From an uncultured Collinsella sp. (GTDB taxonomy: Bacteria; Actinomycetota; Coriobacteriia; Coriobacteriales; Coriobacteriaceae): 5,414 nt of DNA. Both the position numbers and the translations under genes were made by a program. Below are positions 1 to 5,414 of the stretch, one piece after another. Each line of letters begins with the position of its first letter. Position 1 is the stretch's first letter. The DNA lies in the NCBI GenBank assembly GCA_905208635.1, contig CAJLPX010000062.1, forward strand, positions 1 to 5,414, given 5' to 3'. The notes beneath the pieces were generated by a model. That model ran no database searches. It saw nothing but the letters and a program-made list of their open reading frames with translations, and had not been told where the DNA came from.

Positions 1-767
1 TCGCTCGTGGAGTTGAGCTGGCGCTTGCCGGCGATATCCCAGTTAGAGACGGCGCGGGCGCGCTTGAGCACCACGTCGGCGACCACGGCGGCGGGGAAGT
101 GTTGGCTGGCAACGTAGCCGTAACAGGCATCGTCGCCGTAGATAAAGAATCGCGCATCGGGCAGGCCGATCTTATCGACCACGCGGCGCGAGAACATGCC
201 GCCCTCAAAGCACAGTTGGTTCATGGTGCGGTAGCCCTCGGGTCCCAGGTCCCACTTGGCGACAGGGTTGGGAATGCCGAGTGAAAGGATGAGTTGGTAT
301 TGCCAAAAGAAGGCGCCGCCGTCAAAGTCCAGGCGCGAACCCTGGATGACATCGTAGCGGTCGGTCCACTTGGCAAGACGCTCGATGCCTTCGGGGATGA
401 CGAGCACGTCGTCGTCCATCACCCAGAACCACTGGGCGCCCAGGTCGTAGGCGCATTTGGTGCCGGCGGAGAAGCCGCCCGCACCGCCGCCGTTTTCGAG
501 CTGCGGGGCGTAGATGACACGGTCGGTGCCGCCCTGCGCGTCGGGCTGCTCGGTGTCGATGCCCCACAGGTTGGCCAGGCGCTCGTTGAATGCGGTGCAC
601 ATGGCCTCGGTCTCGCGCGAATTCTCGTTATCGACAATCACGATGCGCCAGGGCGTTGCCGTGAGCTCGGTCATAGAGTCGAACAAGTTGGCCAGGAGTT
701 CCTGGCGCTTGTACGTAACGACGACAATGGCGAGCTTATCGATGGGAGCGGGAGGGGTTGAAGGCAT
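1..767 (-). CDS. GT2-family glycosyltransferase, galactofuranosyl/rhamnosyl-transferase-like (C-terminus outside window)
   Basis: Reading the minus strand from the ATG at 767-765 gives 255 uninterrupted codons that run off the left edge, so only the N-terminal part is seen. The protein opens with a beta-strand and turn (LAIVVVTYKR, residues 12-21), then IVIVDNENS (42-50). A glycine-rich segment NGGGAGGFSAG follows at 92-102. WFWVMDDDV at 113-121 holds the acidic metal/nucleotide-sugar site (D118-D120), and an aromatic-acidic motif FFIYGDD (207-213) probably supplies the catalytic base. The order Gly-rich loop, W-x-W-x-MDDD, then [FY]-x-DD is characteristic of COG1216-type GT2 enzymes, which include mycobacterial GlfT galactofuranosyltransferases and rhamnosyltransferases. 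A role in sugar transfer to a lipid-linked or cell-wall glycan is inferred; donor and acceptor are unknown. No signal peptide or membrane segment is visible. It is transcribed divergently from the other four glycosyltransferases. The ATG is the only sensible start: it lies 11 nt behind AAAGGA and just before the first beta-strand. Confidence 0.9.
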   Translation of the reverse strand, partial: MPSTPPAPIDKLAIVVVTYKRQELLANLFDSMTELTATPWRIVIVDNENSRETEAMCTAFNERLANLWGIDTEQPDAQGGTDRVIYAPQLENGGGAGGFSAGTKCAYDLGAQWFWVMDDDVLVIPEGIERLAKWTDRYDVIQGSRLDFDGGAFFWQYQLILSLGIPNPVAKWDLGPEGYRTMNQLCFEGGMFSRRVVDKIGLPDARFFIYGDDACYGYVASQHFPAAVVADVVLKRARAVSNWDIAGKRQLNSTS

Positions 768-778
768 GAGGCAATATA

Positions 779-784
779 TCCTTT
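779..784 (-). promoter_or_regulatory. Ribosome binding site of the minus-strand glycosyltransferase
   Basis: On the minus strand AAAGGA lies 11 nt upstream of the ATG at 767. The spacing is slightly long but acceptable, and no other start codon lies in frame nearby. A short GC stem (787-791 with 806-810, 14-nt loop) sits just upstream and might affect access to the site. Confidence 0.6.
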
Positions 785-842
785 CACGCGCGGCGGGCGA
801 GTGCTGCGCGGAAGCTATCGAATACGTCCTTGAGACTGTCCT

Positions 843-873
843 ATTGTAAAGGCTCGGCGCACCTTGACGGCAA
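843..873 (-). promoter_or_regulatory. Candidate sigma-70-type promoter for the minus-strand glycosyltransferase
   Basis: Reading the minus strand, TTGCCG (873-868) is followed after 19 nt by TACAAT (848-843), a five-of-six match to the -10 consensus. The spacer is longer than the ideal 17 nt. Transcription would start near 836 and give a leader of roughly 70 nt before the ATG at 767. This is seen by eye only. Confidence 0.4.
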
Positions 874-908
874 GCTTTGAATAAAACGCAGGAACCTGCC
901 ATGGGCCC

Positions 909-925
909 GCCGCATGACGTGCGGC
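909..925. repeat. Short perfect inverted repeat between the divergent promoters
   Basis: GCCGCA (909-914) and TGCGGC (920-925) are perfect reverse complements around the 5-nt loop TGACG. The repeat ends 4 nt before the candidate -35 of the rightward promoter. No T-run follows on either strand, so it does not look like an intrinsic terminator. It could be a regulator binding site, though in GC-rich DNA a 6-bp palindrome can occur by chance. Confidence 0.35.
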
Positions 926-929
926 TACT

Positions 930-959
930 TTGCCCGCAAGAGGCTCCATAGATTATATA
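930..959 (+). promoter_or_regulatory. Candidate promoter of the four-gene glycosyltransferase operon
   Basis: TTGCCC (930-935) is followed after 18 nt by TATATA (954-959), in the only strikingly AT-rich patch (951-961) of the region. TATAAA at 956-961 is an alternative -10 with a 20-nt spacer. Transcription would begin near 967 and give a leader of about 55-60 nt before the TTG start at 1024. No sequence between here and 3175 suggests another promoter, so it probably drives at least A1 and B1. Confidence 0.45.
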
Positions 960-1012
960 AACGCCCGCTGGCGCGCTGACCCTTTGATACCATGAAACGA
1001 CAGGTATTTCCT

Positions 1013-1018
1013 AAGGAG
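1013..1018 (+). promoter_or_regulatory. Ribosome binding site that fixes the TTG start of glycosyltransferase A1
   Basis: AAGGAG lies 5 nt before TTG at 1024-1026. An in-frame TAA at 1012-1014 overlaps the site and rules out any earlier start. The next in-frame ATG (1201) would delete the nucleotide-binding strand and NDGSTD. The TTG start is therefore well supported. Confidence 0.85.
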
Positions 1019-1023
1019 CACAT

Positions 1024-2127
1024 TTGTCTACTAACGTCTCTGGCAGCCCTGTTCTGTCGCTGCTTATTCCCATTTACAATGTTCAGCGCTACCTGCGCGA
1101 GTGTCTCGATTCCGCCCTGGCACAGACGCTCAAGGATATTGAGATCATCTGCATTAACGACGGGTCGACCGACAACTCGCCGGCGATTATTCGCGAGTAT
1201 ATGGAGCACGATAGGCGCGTCAAGATGATCGACAAGGCCAACAGCGGCTACGGCGACTCGATGAACCACGGTCTGGAGATGGCGCGCGGCAAGTACGTGG
1301 GCATCTTGGAGTCCGATGACTTTATGGCGTCCGACGCACTCGAAAAGCTTGTCTCGGCCGCCGATAGCAATAATGCCGACTTCGCGAAGGCGAACTTTGA
1401 TTTCTACTGGTCTAAGCCCGAGGAGCGCCGTTCGCTGCACGAGATGTTTAAAGCCAAGGACTGTGGCAAGCCGGTGCACCCGAGCGATACGACGCAGTTC
1501 TTTAAGCAAAAGCCGTCGATTTGGTCGGCCGTGTACCGTCGCGATTTTCTTGAGCGCAACGGCATTAAGTTCCTGCCGACTCCGGGGGCATCCTTTCAGG
1601 ACACGTCATTCGCCTTTAAGGTGATCGCGTGCGCCGATAAGGCTGTTTACCTTCATGATGCCGTGTTGTCTTATCGCCAGGACAACGAGAATTCCTCGGT
1701 CAATTCTTCGGCTAAAGTCTTTTGCGTCAATACCGAGTATGCCGAGATTGAGCGTTGGATTCGAGAGGATTATGCCCGTGACCACGCAAGTGATGACGTC
1801 GCGCGCATGCTCAAGTTCAATCAGCTCATTAAGTACGATTCGTACATGTGGAACTACGTGCGTCTAGCGCCTAAGTTCTATAAGGAGTTCCTGGTTCAGA
1901 TGGCCAAGGAGTTCCAAGCGGCCTTGGACGCGGGGGAGTTTTCGCTTGACGATCTCAAGCCGTGGAAGCGCGCAAGTCTCGCTGCCATCCTCAAAGATCC
2001 TGAGGGCTGGGTTGACGAGCATCCGAGTTTTGCGACGGATGGTGCCTTGGGGCGTGCTAAGTATTACGCCTCGGTTGGAGGCCCAGGCGTGGTCGCCGCC
2101 TTCCTCATCGAATCGCTGAGGGGGTAG
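1024..2127 (+). CDS. GT2-family glycosyltransferase A1 (GT-A fold)
   Basis: This 367-residue protein is a GT-A fold family 2 glycosyltransferase (COG0463 type). The N-terminal donor-binding half shows LLIPIYN (13-19), ICINDGSTD (42-50), NSGYGDSMNHG (73-83) and the metal-site motif ESDD (96-99), where Glu replaces the usual first Asp of DxDD. A second conserved block runs from 163 to 245: KPSIWS (163-168), PTPGASFQD (185-193, D193 a candidate catalytic base) and RQDNENSSVNS. The C-terminal ~115 residues are charged and amphipathic and may contact the acceptor or the membrane; no transmembrane helix is evident. It is a full-length paralog of the gene at 3249. It starts at TTG and is the first gene of a rightward cluster, with the next gene beginning 6 nt after its stop. 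Transfer of a sugar to a growing surface glycan is inferred; the substrate is unknown. Confidence 0.93.
   Translation: MSTNVSGSPVLSLLIPIYNVQRYLRECLDSALAQTLKDIEIICINDGSTDNSPAIIREYMEHDRRVKMIDKANSGYGDSMNHGLEMARGKYVGILESDDFMASDALEKLVSAADSNNADFAKANFDFYWSKPEERRSLHEMFKAKDCGKPVHPSDTTQFFKQKPSIWSAVYRRDFLERNGIKFLPTPGASFQDTSFAFKVIACADKAVYLHDAVLSYRQDNENSSVNSSAKVFCVNTEYAEIERWIREDYARDHASDDVARMLKFNQLIKYDSYMWNYVRLAPKFYKEFLVQMAKEFQAALDAGEFSLDDLKPWKRASLAAILKDPEGWVDEHPSFATDGALGRAKYYASVGGPGVVAAFLIESLRG
1069..1326 (+). repeat. Copy 1 of a ~258-bp intragenic duplication (N-terminal donor domain)
   Basis: Codons 16-101 of A1 align without gaps to 3288-3545. A hand count gives about 32 mismatches in 258 bases (~88% identity), mostly at third codon positions, and 9 amino-acid differences in 86. 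It includes an exact 46-bp match at 1222-1267. Beyond the copy, protein identity over the next ~40 residues falls to roughly 46%. Confidence 0.85.
2118..2124 (+). promoter_or_regulatory. Ribosome binding site of glycosyltransferase B1, inside the end of A1
   Basis: GAGGGGG sits within the last A1 codons and directly abuts its TAG stop (2125-2127), about 9 nt before the ATG at 2134. The match to AGGAGG is imperfect. Ribosomes finishing A1 would pass over it, so translational coupling of B1 to A1 is likely. Confidence 0.5.
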
Positions 2128-2133
2128 GTCGGC

Positions 2134-3174
2134 ATGGGAGAGGCCTCGTGTCCTAAAGCTACCATTGTCGTCCCCGTTTACAACTCTGCGCGCTCCATTC
2201 AGCGATGCGTCGATTCGCTGTTGGCCCAGTCCGAGCGCTCGATTCAGGTTGTCTGCGTCAACGACGGTTCGACCGATGATTCGTTGAACGTGTTGCGCCA
2301 GATCGAGCTGGCCGACGATCGCGTACTGGTTATTGACCAGGAAAACGCGGGCGTCTCGTGCGCTCGAAATGCCGGTATCGATGCCGCCGAGGGCGAGACC
2401 GTCTTTTTTGTGGACGCCGACGATTACATCGATGCCCAGACAATCGAGCGCGTACTGCATGTCATGGAGTCTGCAGATGCCGAGGCCGCCGTTTTTGGCG
2501 GCGTCTGTGAACCTGCCGATGCTGCCCCCAAACGCGTCCAGCAACTCATGAGCCCCAAAGCTGGTACCTTCGGCGCCCGTGATCCCCAGTTGCTGTTCCA
2601 TGCGAATGCGCAGCCCTACGCCTGCCGTGCGGCTTTTTCGCGCGAGCTGCTCAATCGCGAAGGCATTCGCTTCGCCCCCGGTTTGGCTTTGGGCGAGGAC
2701 GTCGTCTTCCAATTTGCGGCTTATGCGCTTGCCCGCAAGACCGTCGTCATGCCGGACAAGTTCTACCACTACGTGATGGAGAGCGAATCGGCGACGCACG
2801 AGTTCAACAGTGCCGAGGCTCGCGCCAAAAAGCTTGACGCCCACATGAGAATGCTCGAGGAGGTCTTGGAGGGCTGGGCGGCCTACGGTCTTTTGGACCT
2901 GTGCCCCGGCGAGCTGATCACCTGGTTCCTGGACCTCATTGTGTTCGACCTGGCGCGCTTGGATGCCGATGACTTCCATCGCGTGGCGGCTCGCGTCAAC
3001 ATGGACCTCACGACGTTTTTGGGAACGGAGTGGGCGGATATGCCTGCTAAGGGCGCCGTTCGCCGTGTTGCCCACAAGCTCGTTGCGGCGACCTCGGGCG
3101 TTTCGATGGCAGATGCCGCGCTGTTCTATCTTTCGACTCGCGGTCTCAAAGCCTGCCTGGAGCGTTTTATCTAA
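2134..3174 (+). CDS. GT2-family glycosyltransferase B1 (GT-A fold)
   Basis: This 346-residue GT-A fold family 2 glycosyltransferase shows IVVPVYN (11-17), CVNDGSTDDS (41-50), NAGVSCARNAG (71-81), the canonical metal-site motif DADD (94-97) and GED (187-189), whose Asp is the likely catalytic base. The C-terminal half has hydrophobic stretches such as WFLDLIVFDLARL that look like amphipathic helices rather than transmembrane spans. Unlike A1 it carries the classical S-x-ARN-x-G loop and DxDD, so it belongs to a different subgroup. It is colinear over its full length with the incomplete gene at 4380, at roughly 35-40% identity by eye. The ATG start is chosen because it lies directly before the first beta-strand and 6 nt after the A1 stop. 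A 74-nt gap follows before the next gene. It probably adds a sugar to the same glycan as its neighbours; substrates are not deducible. Confidence 0.93.
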   Translation: MGEASCPKATIVVPVYNSARSIQRCVDSLLAQSERSIQVVCVNDGSTDDSLNVLRQIELADDRVLVIDQENAGVSCARNAGIDAAEGETVFFVDADDYIDAQTIERVLHVMESADAEAAVFGGVCEPADAAPKRVQQLMSPKAGTFGARDPQLLFHANAQPYACRAAFSRELLNREGIRFAPGLALGEDVVFQFAAYALARKTVVMPDKFYHYVMESESATHEFNSAEARAKKLDAHMRMLEEVLEGWAAYGLLDLCPGELITWFLDLIVFDLARLDADDFHRVAARVNMDLTTFLGTEWADMPAKGAVRRVAHKLVAATSGVSMADAALFYLSTRGLKACLERFI

Positions 3175-3217
3175 TTCCAAGCGCTGCCGCCCGCCGCAAC
3201 TCGGCTGCTAAAATAAC

Positions 3218-3240
3218 CCTGTTACACGCTATTCAACAGG
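3218..3240 (+). promoter_or_regulatory. Inverted repeat overlapping the A2 ribosome binding site
   Basis: CCTGTT (3218-3223) and AACAGG (3235-3240) are perfect reverse complements with an 11-nt loop. The right arm covers the first three bases of the AGGAGG Shine-Dalgarno sequence (3238-3243). In read-through RNA the hairpin could partly hide the ribosome binding site. RNA started near 3221 would lack half of the left arm. A stem this short with a long loop would be only marginally stable. Confidence 0.35.
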
Positions 3241-3243
3241 AGG
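3238..3243 (+). promoter_or_regulatory. Ribosome binding site that fixes the TTG start of glycosyltransferase A2
   Basis: A perfect AGGAGG lies 5 nt before TTG at 3249-3251, the same spacing as at A1. The first in-frame ATG (3420) would remove the essential N-terminal strand and NDGSTD, so the TTG start is preferred. Confidence 0.85.
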
Positions 3244-3248
3244 TTCTC

Positions 3249-4367
3249 TTGCAGAACTCTGATACCCCTAAAGTTTCGCTTCTTGTTCCCATCTGCAATG
3301 TTGAGCGCTACCTGCGTGAGTGCCTCGATTCCGCCGTGGCGCAGACGCTCAAGGACATCGAGATCATCTGCATCAACGACGGCTCCACCGATAGCTCGCC
3401 AGATATCATCCGCGAGTACATGGAGCGCGACCCCCGTGTAAAGATGATCGACAAGGCCAACAGCGGCTACGGCGACTCGATGAACCGCGGCCTGGAGATG
3501 GCGCGCGGCGAGTACGTGGGCATTCTGGAGTCCGATGACTTTATGTTTGAGGATTCACTCCAAAAGCTGGTCGCCAAGGCCGATGCCGAGCATGCCGATG
3601 TGGTAAAGGGCGACTTTTACCTGTATTGGTCCACGCCCAGCGAGCGGCGTGAGCTGTTTGGGATCATCGACGAGCATATGACGGGCGCCGCGTATCGCCC
3701 CGTCGATCGCCCGGGCATCTTCTACCGCAAACCTTCCATTTGGTCGGCTATCTACCGGCGCGAGTTCCTCAACGACAATCAGATTCGGTTTCTTCCCACG
3801 CCAGGTGCTTCGTATCAGGATGCGGGTTTTAACTTTAAGGTCTGGGCATGCGCCGAGCGTGCTGCGTTTATCGCGGACCCCATTTTGTGCTATCGCCAAG
3901 ATAACGAGAAGAGCTCCGTTAATTCTCCTAACAAGGTGTTTTGCGTGTGCGACGAATATACCGAGATGCAGCGCTTTTTGGATGAACGCCCCGAGCTTAA
4001 GGCTCAGCTTCAGGGTATTTTAATGCGCATGAAGGTCGATACGTACCGTTGGAATGATGAGCGCCTGGTCGATGAATTGCGCGAGCAGTTTTGGGAGAAG
4101 GCATCTCCCGAGCTCAAGGCCGATTGGGATGCCGGTCGCTTTGACCTGTCTCTCTTCGACCCGCGTGGCGAGACCGACTTGCGACTGATGGTCAAGTCGC
4201 CCCGCGCCTATATCGATTCGCGCTTTGATTTTAAGAAGCCGGGCAAGCTCAATACGTTTAAACACTACTTTAAGATCGGCGGCCTGCCGCTGGTCTGGCG
4301 CGTGCTGACGTATCAGCGCGCCTACGGCGACAACCCGCACCCCGATGACGTTCCGGTCGCACAGTAG
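3249..4367 (+). CDS. GT2-family glycosyltransferase A2 (GT-A fold), paralog of A1
   Basis: This 372-residue protein is a GT-A fold family 2 glycosyltransferase. Motifs are LLVPICN (11-17), ICINDGSTD (40-48), NSGYGDSMNRG (71-81), ESDD (94-97), KPSIWS (161-166), PTPGASYQD (183-191, D191 a candidate catalytic base) and RQDNEKSSVNS. Each lies exactly two residues earlier than in A1. Identity to A1 is about 90% over residues 14-99, about 46% over the next 40 residues, about 65% over the block from 161 to 243, and low in the C-terminal ~120 residues. Even there, WN-x-x-RL and DAG-x-F remain. A shared donor sugar but a different acceptor from A1 would fit this pattern; that is inference. No membrane segment is seen. 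It starts at TTG behind its own candidate promoter, and the next gene begins 12 nt after its stop. Confidence 0.93.
   Translation: MQNSDTPKVSLLVPICNVERYLRECLDSAVAQTLKDIEIICINDGSTDSSPDIIREYMERDPRVKMIDKANSGYGDSMNRGLEMARGEYVGILESDDFMFEDSLQKLVAKADAEHADVVKGDFYLYWSTPSERRELFGIIDEHMTGAAYRPVDRPGIFYRKPSIWSAIYRREFLNDNQIRFLPTPGASYQDAGFNFKVWACAERAAFIADPILCYRQDNEKSSVNSPNKVFCVCDEYTEMQRFLDERPELKAQLQGILMRMKVDTYRWNDERLVDELREQFWEKASPELKADWDAGRFDLSLFDPRGETDLRLMVKSPRAYIDSRFDFKKPGKLNTFKHYFKIGGLPLVWRVLTYQRAYGDNPHPDDVPVAQ
3288..3545 (+). repeat. Copy 2 of the ~258-bp intragenic duplication
   Basis: Partner of 1069-1326, in direct orientation and offset by 2219 bp. The exact 46-bp block lies at 3441-3486 and covers the codons from KMIDKANSGYG through the start of SMN. 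Direct repeats of this length could serve for homologous recombination that deletes or amplifies the intervening A-B unit. Confidence 0.85.
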
Positions 4368-4370
4368 GAG
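4366..4370 (+). promoter_or_regulatory. Ribosome binding site of glycosyltransferase B2, overlapping the A2 stop
   Basis: AGGAG shares its first two bases with the A2 stop codon (TAG, 4365-4367) and lies 9 nt before the ATG at 4380. An in-frame TTG at 4374 is only 3 nt from the site, too close to be preferred. The overlap suggests translational coupling to A2. Confidence 0.7.
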
Positions 4371-4379
4371 CACTTGACT

Positions 4380-5414
4380 ATGGCTATCCCCAAGATTTCC
4401 GTTGTCGTTCCTATCTATAACGTGGAGGAGTGCCTGGCCTGGTGCCTGGACTCCCTGCTTGCGCAGGACATGCCCTATTGGGAAGGCGTGCTGGTCAACG
4501 ATGGCTCGCCGGACGGTTCGCGCGATATTGCGGCTGCCTATTGCGAAAAGGACGCGCGCTTTACGCTGGTCGATAAGCCCAACGGCGGCCTGTCGAGCGC
4601 CCGCAATGCGGGTATCGCTGCGTCCACGGCGCCTATTGTTGCTTTTTTGGATTCCGACGACCGCTTTACGCCCGATGCATGCCGCGTGATTGTCGATGCC
4701 TTTGAACGCGAGGATTGCGACGTGTTGACCTTTGGCGCGAATCCGTATCCGCTGGAGGCGGGGTATCCGTGGCTTAACTATGTGCTGAGCCCGCGCGATG
4801 TGTCGTTTGAAAGCTATAGCTCTGACCTGCTGTTTAAGGAAGCGTCTCGCCCCTTTGCATGGCGCACCGCCTGCAAGCGTGAGTTTTTGCTGGGCAACGG
4901 GATCGTGTTTGACGAAACCGTTAAGTATGGCGAGGACCAGGTCTTCGATTTTGCCGTGTACGGTCGTTCGCGCAAGACCGAGCTTATTTCGAACAAGCTG
5001 TATGACTACCGCGTGGCGCGCAAGGGTTCGCTCATGGACACCATGCGCTACGACGACGAGACACGTCTGCTGGAGCACGTGAAGATTTACTCCGCCGTGC
5101 TGGCTGACTGGCAGCGCGACGGTCTCGATGTCCAGCATGCCGATGACCTGGCGTACTTCCTCTGCGATCTGGTGCTGTACGATGCGCTCAGGTTGCTAGG
5201 TTCGGACTGTGGCAAGGTGTTTGCTGCCGTTGCCACGGCACTTGCCGGTTCTGCCGTGGGCAGCGATGCTGCGCTTGCACAATGCGCTCCTTCTGTTGCT
5301 GCTATGGTGCGTGCGGCGCTTACCAGCAAGGCTCCCAATGCCCGCGAGTGCAAAAAGCTCATGTTCGATTACGACGTCTTGAGGTTTGGGCGCCTGGGTG
5401 CCTGCAAACGCATG
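4380..5414 (+). CDS. GT2-family glycosyltransferase B2 (GT-A fold; C-terminus outside window)
   Basis: The frame stays open for 345 codons to the last base of the window, so the end is missing. Visible motifs are ISVVVPIYN (6-14), LVNDGSPDGS (38-47), NGGLSSARNAG (68-78), the metal-site motif DSDD (91-94) and YGED (183-186), whose Asp is the likely catalytic base. NDGSPD in place of NDGSTD is a common variant. The region after GED (RSRKTELISNKLYDYRV) and a later helix (YFLCDLVLYDALRL) match B1 in order and spacing, so B2 is a B1 paralog. It already about equals B1 in length, so little is probably missing. The ATG starts right before the first beta-strand, 12 nt after the A2 stop. Sugar transfer in the same glycan pathway is inferred; the substrate is unknown. 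Confidence 0.92.
   Translation, partial: MAIPKISVVVPIYNVEECLAWCLDSLLAQDMPYWEGVLVNDGSPDGSRDIAAAYCEKDARFTLVDKPNGGLSSARNAGIAASTAPIVAFLDSDDRFTPDACRVIVDAFEREDCDVLTFGANPYPLEAGYPWLNYVLSPRDVSFESYSSDLLFKEASRPFAWRTACKREFLLGNGIVFDETVKYGEDQVFDFAVYGRSRKTELISNKLYDYRVARKGSLMDTMRYDDETRLLEHVKIYSAVLADWQRDGLDVQHADDLAYFLCDLVLYDALRLLGSDCGKVFAAVATALAGSAVGSDAALAQCAPSVAAMVRAALTSKAPNARECKKLMFDYDVLRFGRLGACKRM

Larger units (their letters stand above)
768..1023. other. Divergent intergenic region between the two transcription units
   Basis: These 256 bases separate the minus-strand glycosyltransferase from the plus-strand group. No credible coding sequence was found on either strand. The region holds a candidate promoter facing left (843-873), one facing right (930-959), a perfect 6-bp hairpin between them (909-925), and the ribosome binding sites of both flanking genes. 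Close back-to-back promoters could allow shared regulation, but no recognised operator or antitermination element was identified. Confidence 0.7.
3175..3248 (+). promoter_or_regulatory. Intergenic region with candidate extended -10 promoter for A2
   Basis: This is the only sizeable gap inside the cluster. TGCTAAAAT at 3206-3214 combines the extended -10 TG with TAAAAT, a five-of-six match to TATAAT. No good -35 is visible, which is tolerable for extended -10 promoters. Transcription would begin near 3221 and give a leader of about 28 nt. A 4-bp GC stem (3193-3196 with 3202-3205) precedes it but has no T-run, so no terminator is called and read-through from B1 is expected. Confidence 0.45.

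Noticed and set aside
294..761. Open frame of 155 codons on the plus strand across the left glycosyltransferase
   Set aside because: The minus strand here encodes a clear GT2 protein with ordered motifs; the plus frame is its shadow and has no ribosome binding site.
909..935. Hairpin in the divergent region as a terminator
   Set aside because: No T-run follows on either strand, and no gene on either strand ends here.
992..1228. ATG at 992 as an upstream start or small gene before A1
   Set aside because: It is in a different frame from A1, lacks a Shine-Dalgarno sequence, and the A1 frame has a TAA at 1012-1014. It overlaps the conserved A1 N-terminus.
925..1509. Open frame of 194 codons on the minus strand across the A1 start and promoter region
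   Set aside because: It is antisense to the highly conserved A1 donor domain and shows no domain or ribosome binding site of its own.
1864..3180. Long open frame of 438 codons on the minus strand opposite B1 and the end of A1
   Set aside because: Its codons are exact reverse complements of the sense codons, so it stays open only because TTA, CTA and TCA are rare here. The sense strand has complete GT2 motifs; the antisense protein shows no recognisable domain.
3193..3216. GC stem after B1 as an intrinsic terminator
   Set aside because: The stem is only 4 bp and is followed by TGCTAAAATAA rather than a T-run, which reads better as an extended -10 promoter.
4374..4379. TTG at 4374 as the B2 start, by analogy with A1 and A2
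   Set aside because: Only 3 nt separate it from AGGAG, while the in-frame ATG two codons later has a normal 9-nt spacing. The difference is only two residues, so it cannot be excluded fully.
4020..5138. Open frame of 372 codons on the minus strand opposite A2 and B2
   Set aside because: Same in-register antisense effect of codon bias. It spans two sense genes and their junction and has no domain signature.

Overview
The window carries five glycosyltransferase genes and very little else. The DNA is GC-rich. Two genes start at TTG codons directly behind strong Shine-Dalgarno sequences, and TTA, CTA and TCA codons are scarce. Together with the protein style of the enzymes this suggests a high-GC Gram-positive gut actinobacterium of the Coriobacteriia, such as Collinsella. 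That assignment is an inference from sequence style; no rRNA or marker gene is present.

Layout. Positions 767 to 1 hold the first 255 codons of a minus-strand GT2 glycosyltransferase of the galactofuranosyl/rhamnosyl-transferase type, which runs off the left edge. Positions 768-1023 are a divergent intergenic region with a candidate promoter for each direction and a small perfect hairpin between them. From 1024 to the right edge, four GT-A fold GT2 genes follow in the same direction: A1 (1024-2127), B1 (2134-3174), A2 (3249-4367) and B2 (4380 to the edge, incomplete). A1-B1 and A2-B2 are tightly packed (6 and 12 nt gaps). A 74-nt gap between the pairs holds a candidate extended -10 promoter and an inverted repeat that overlaps the A2 ribosome binding site.

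The most notable feature is the alternating A-B-A'-B' order. A1 and A2 are full-length paralogs; their first ~100 residues are about 90% identical and share an exact 46-bp DNA block. B1 and B2 are colinear but more distant paralogs. Start-codon type and Shine-Dalgarno spacing also follow the A/B pattern. The simplest reading is duplication of a two-gene glycosyltransferase module, with later conversion or strong constraint on the A-type N-terminal (sugar-nucleotide binding) half.

Function. All five enzymes lack visible transmembrane segments or signal peptides in the parts seen, so they probably act at the cytoplasmic face of the membrane. They would add sugars one after another to a lipid-linked glycan for a capsule, wall polysaccharide or glycolipid. 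Donor and acceptor sugars cannot be read from the sequence. No RNA genes, mobile elements, CRISPR arrays or convincing terminators were seen.
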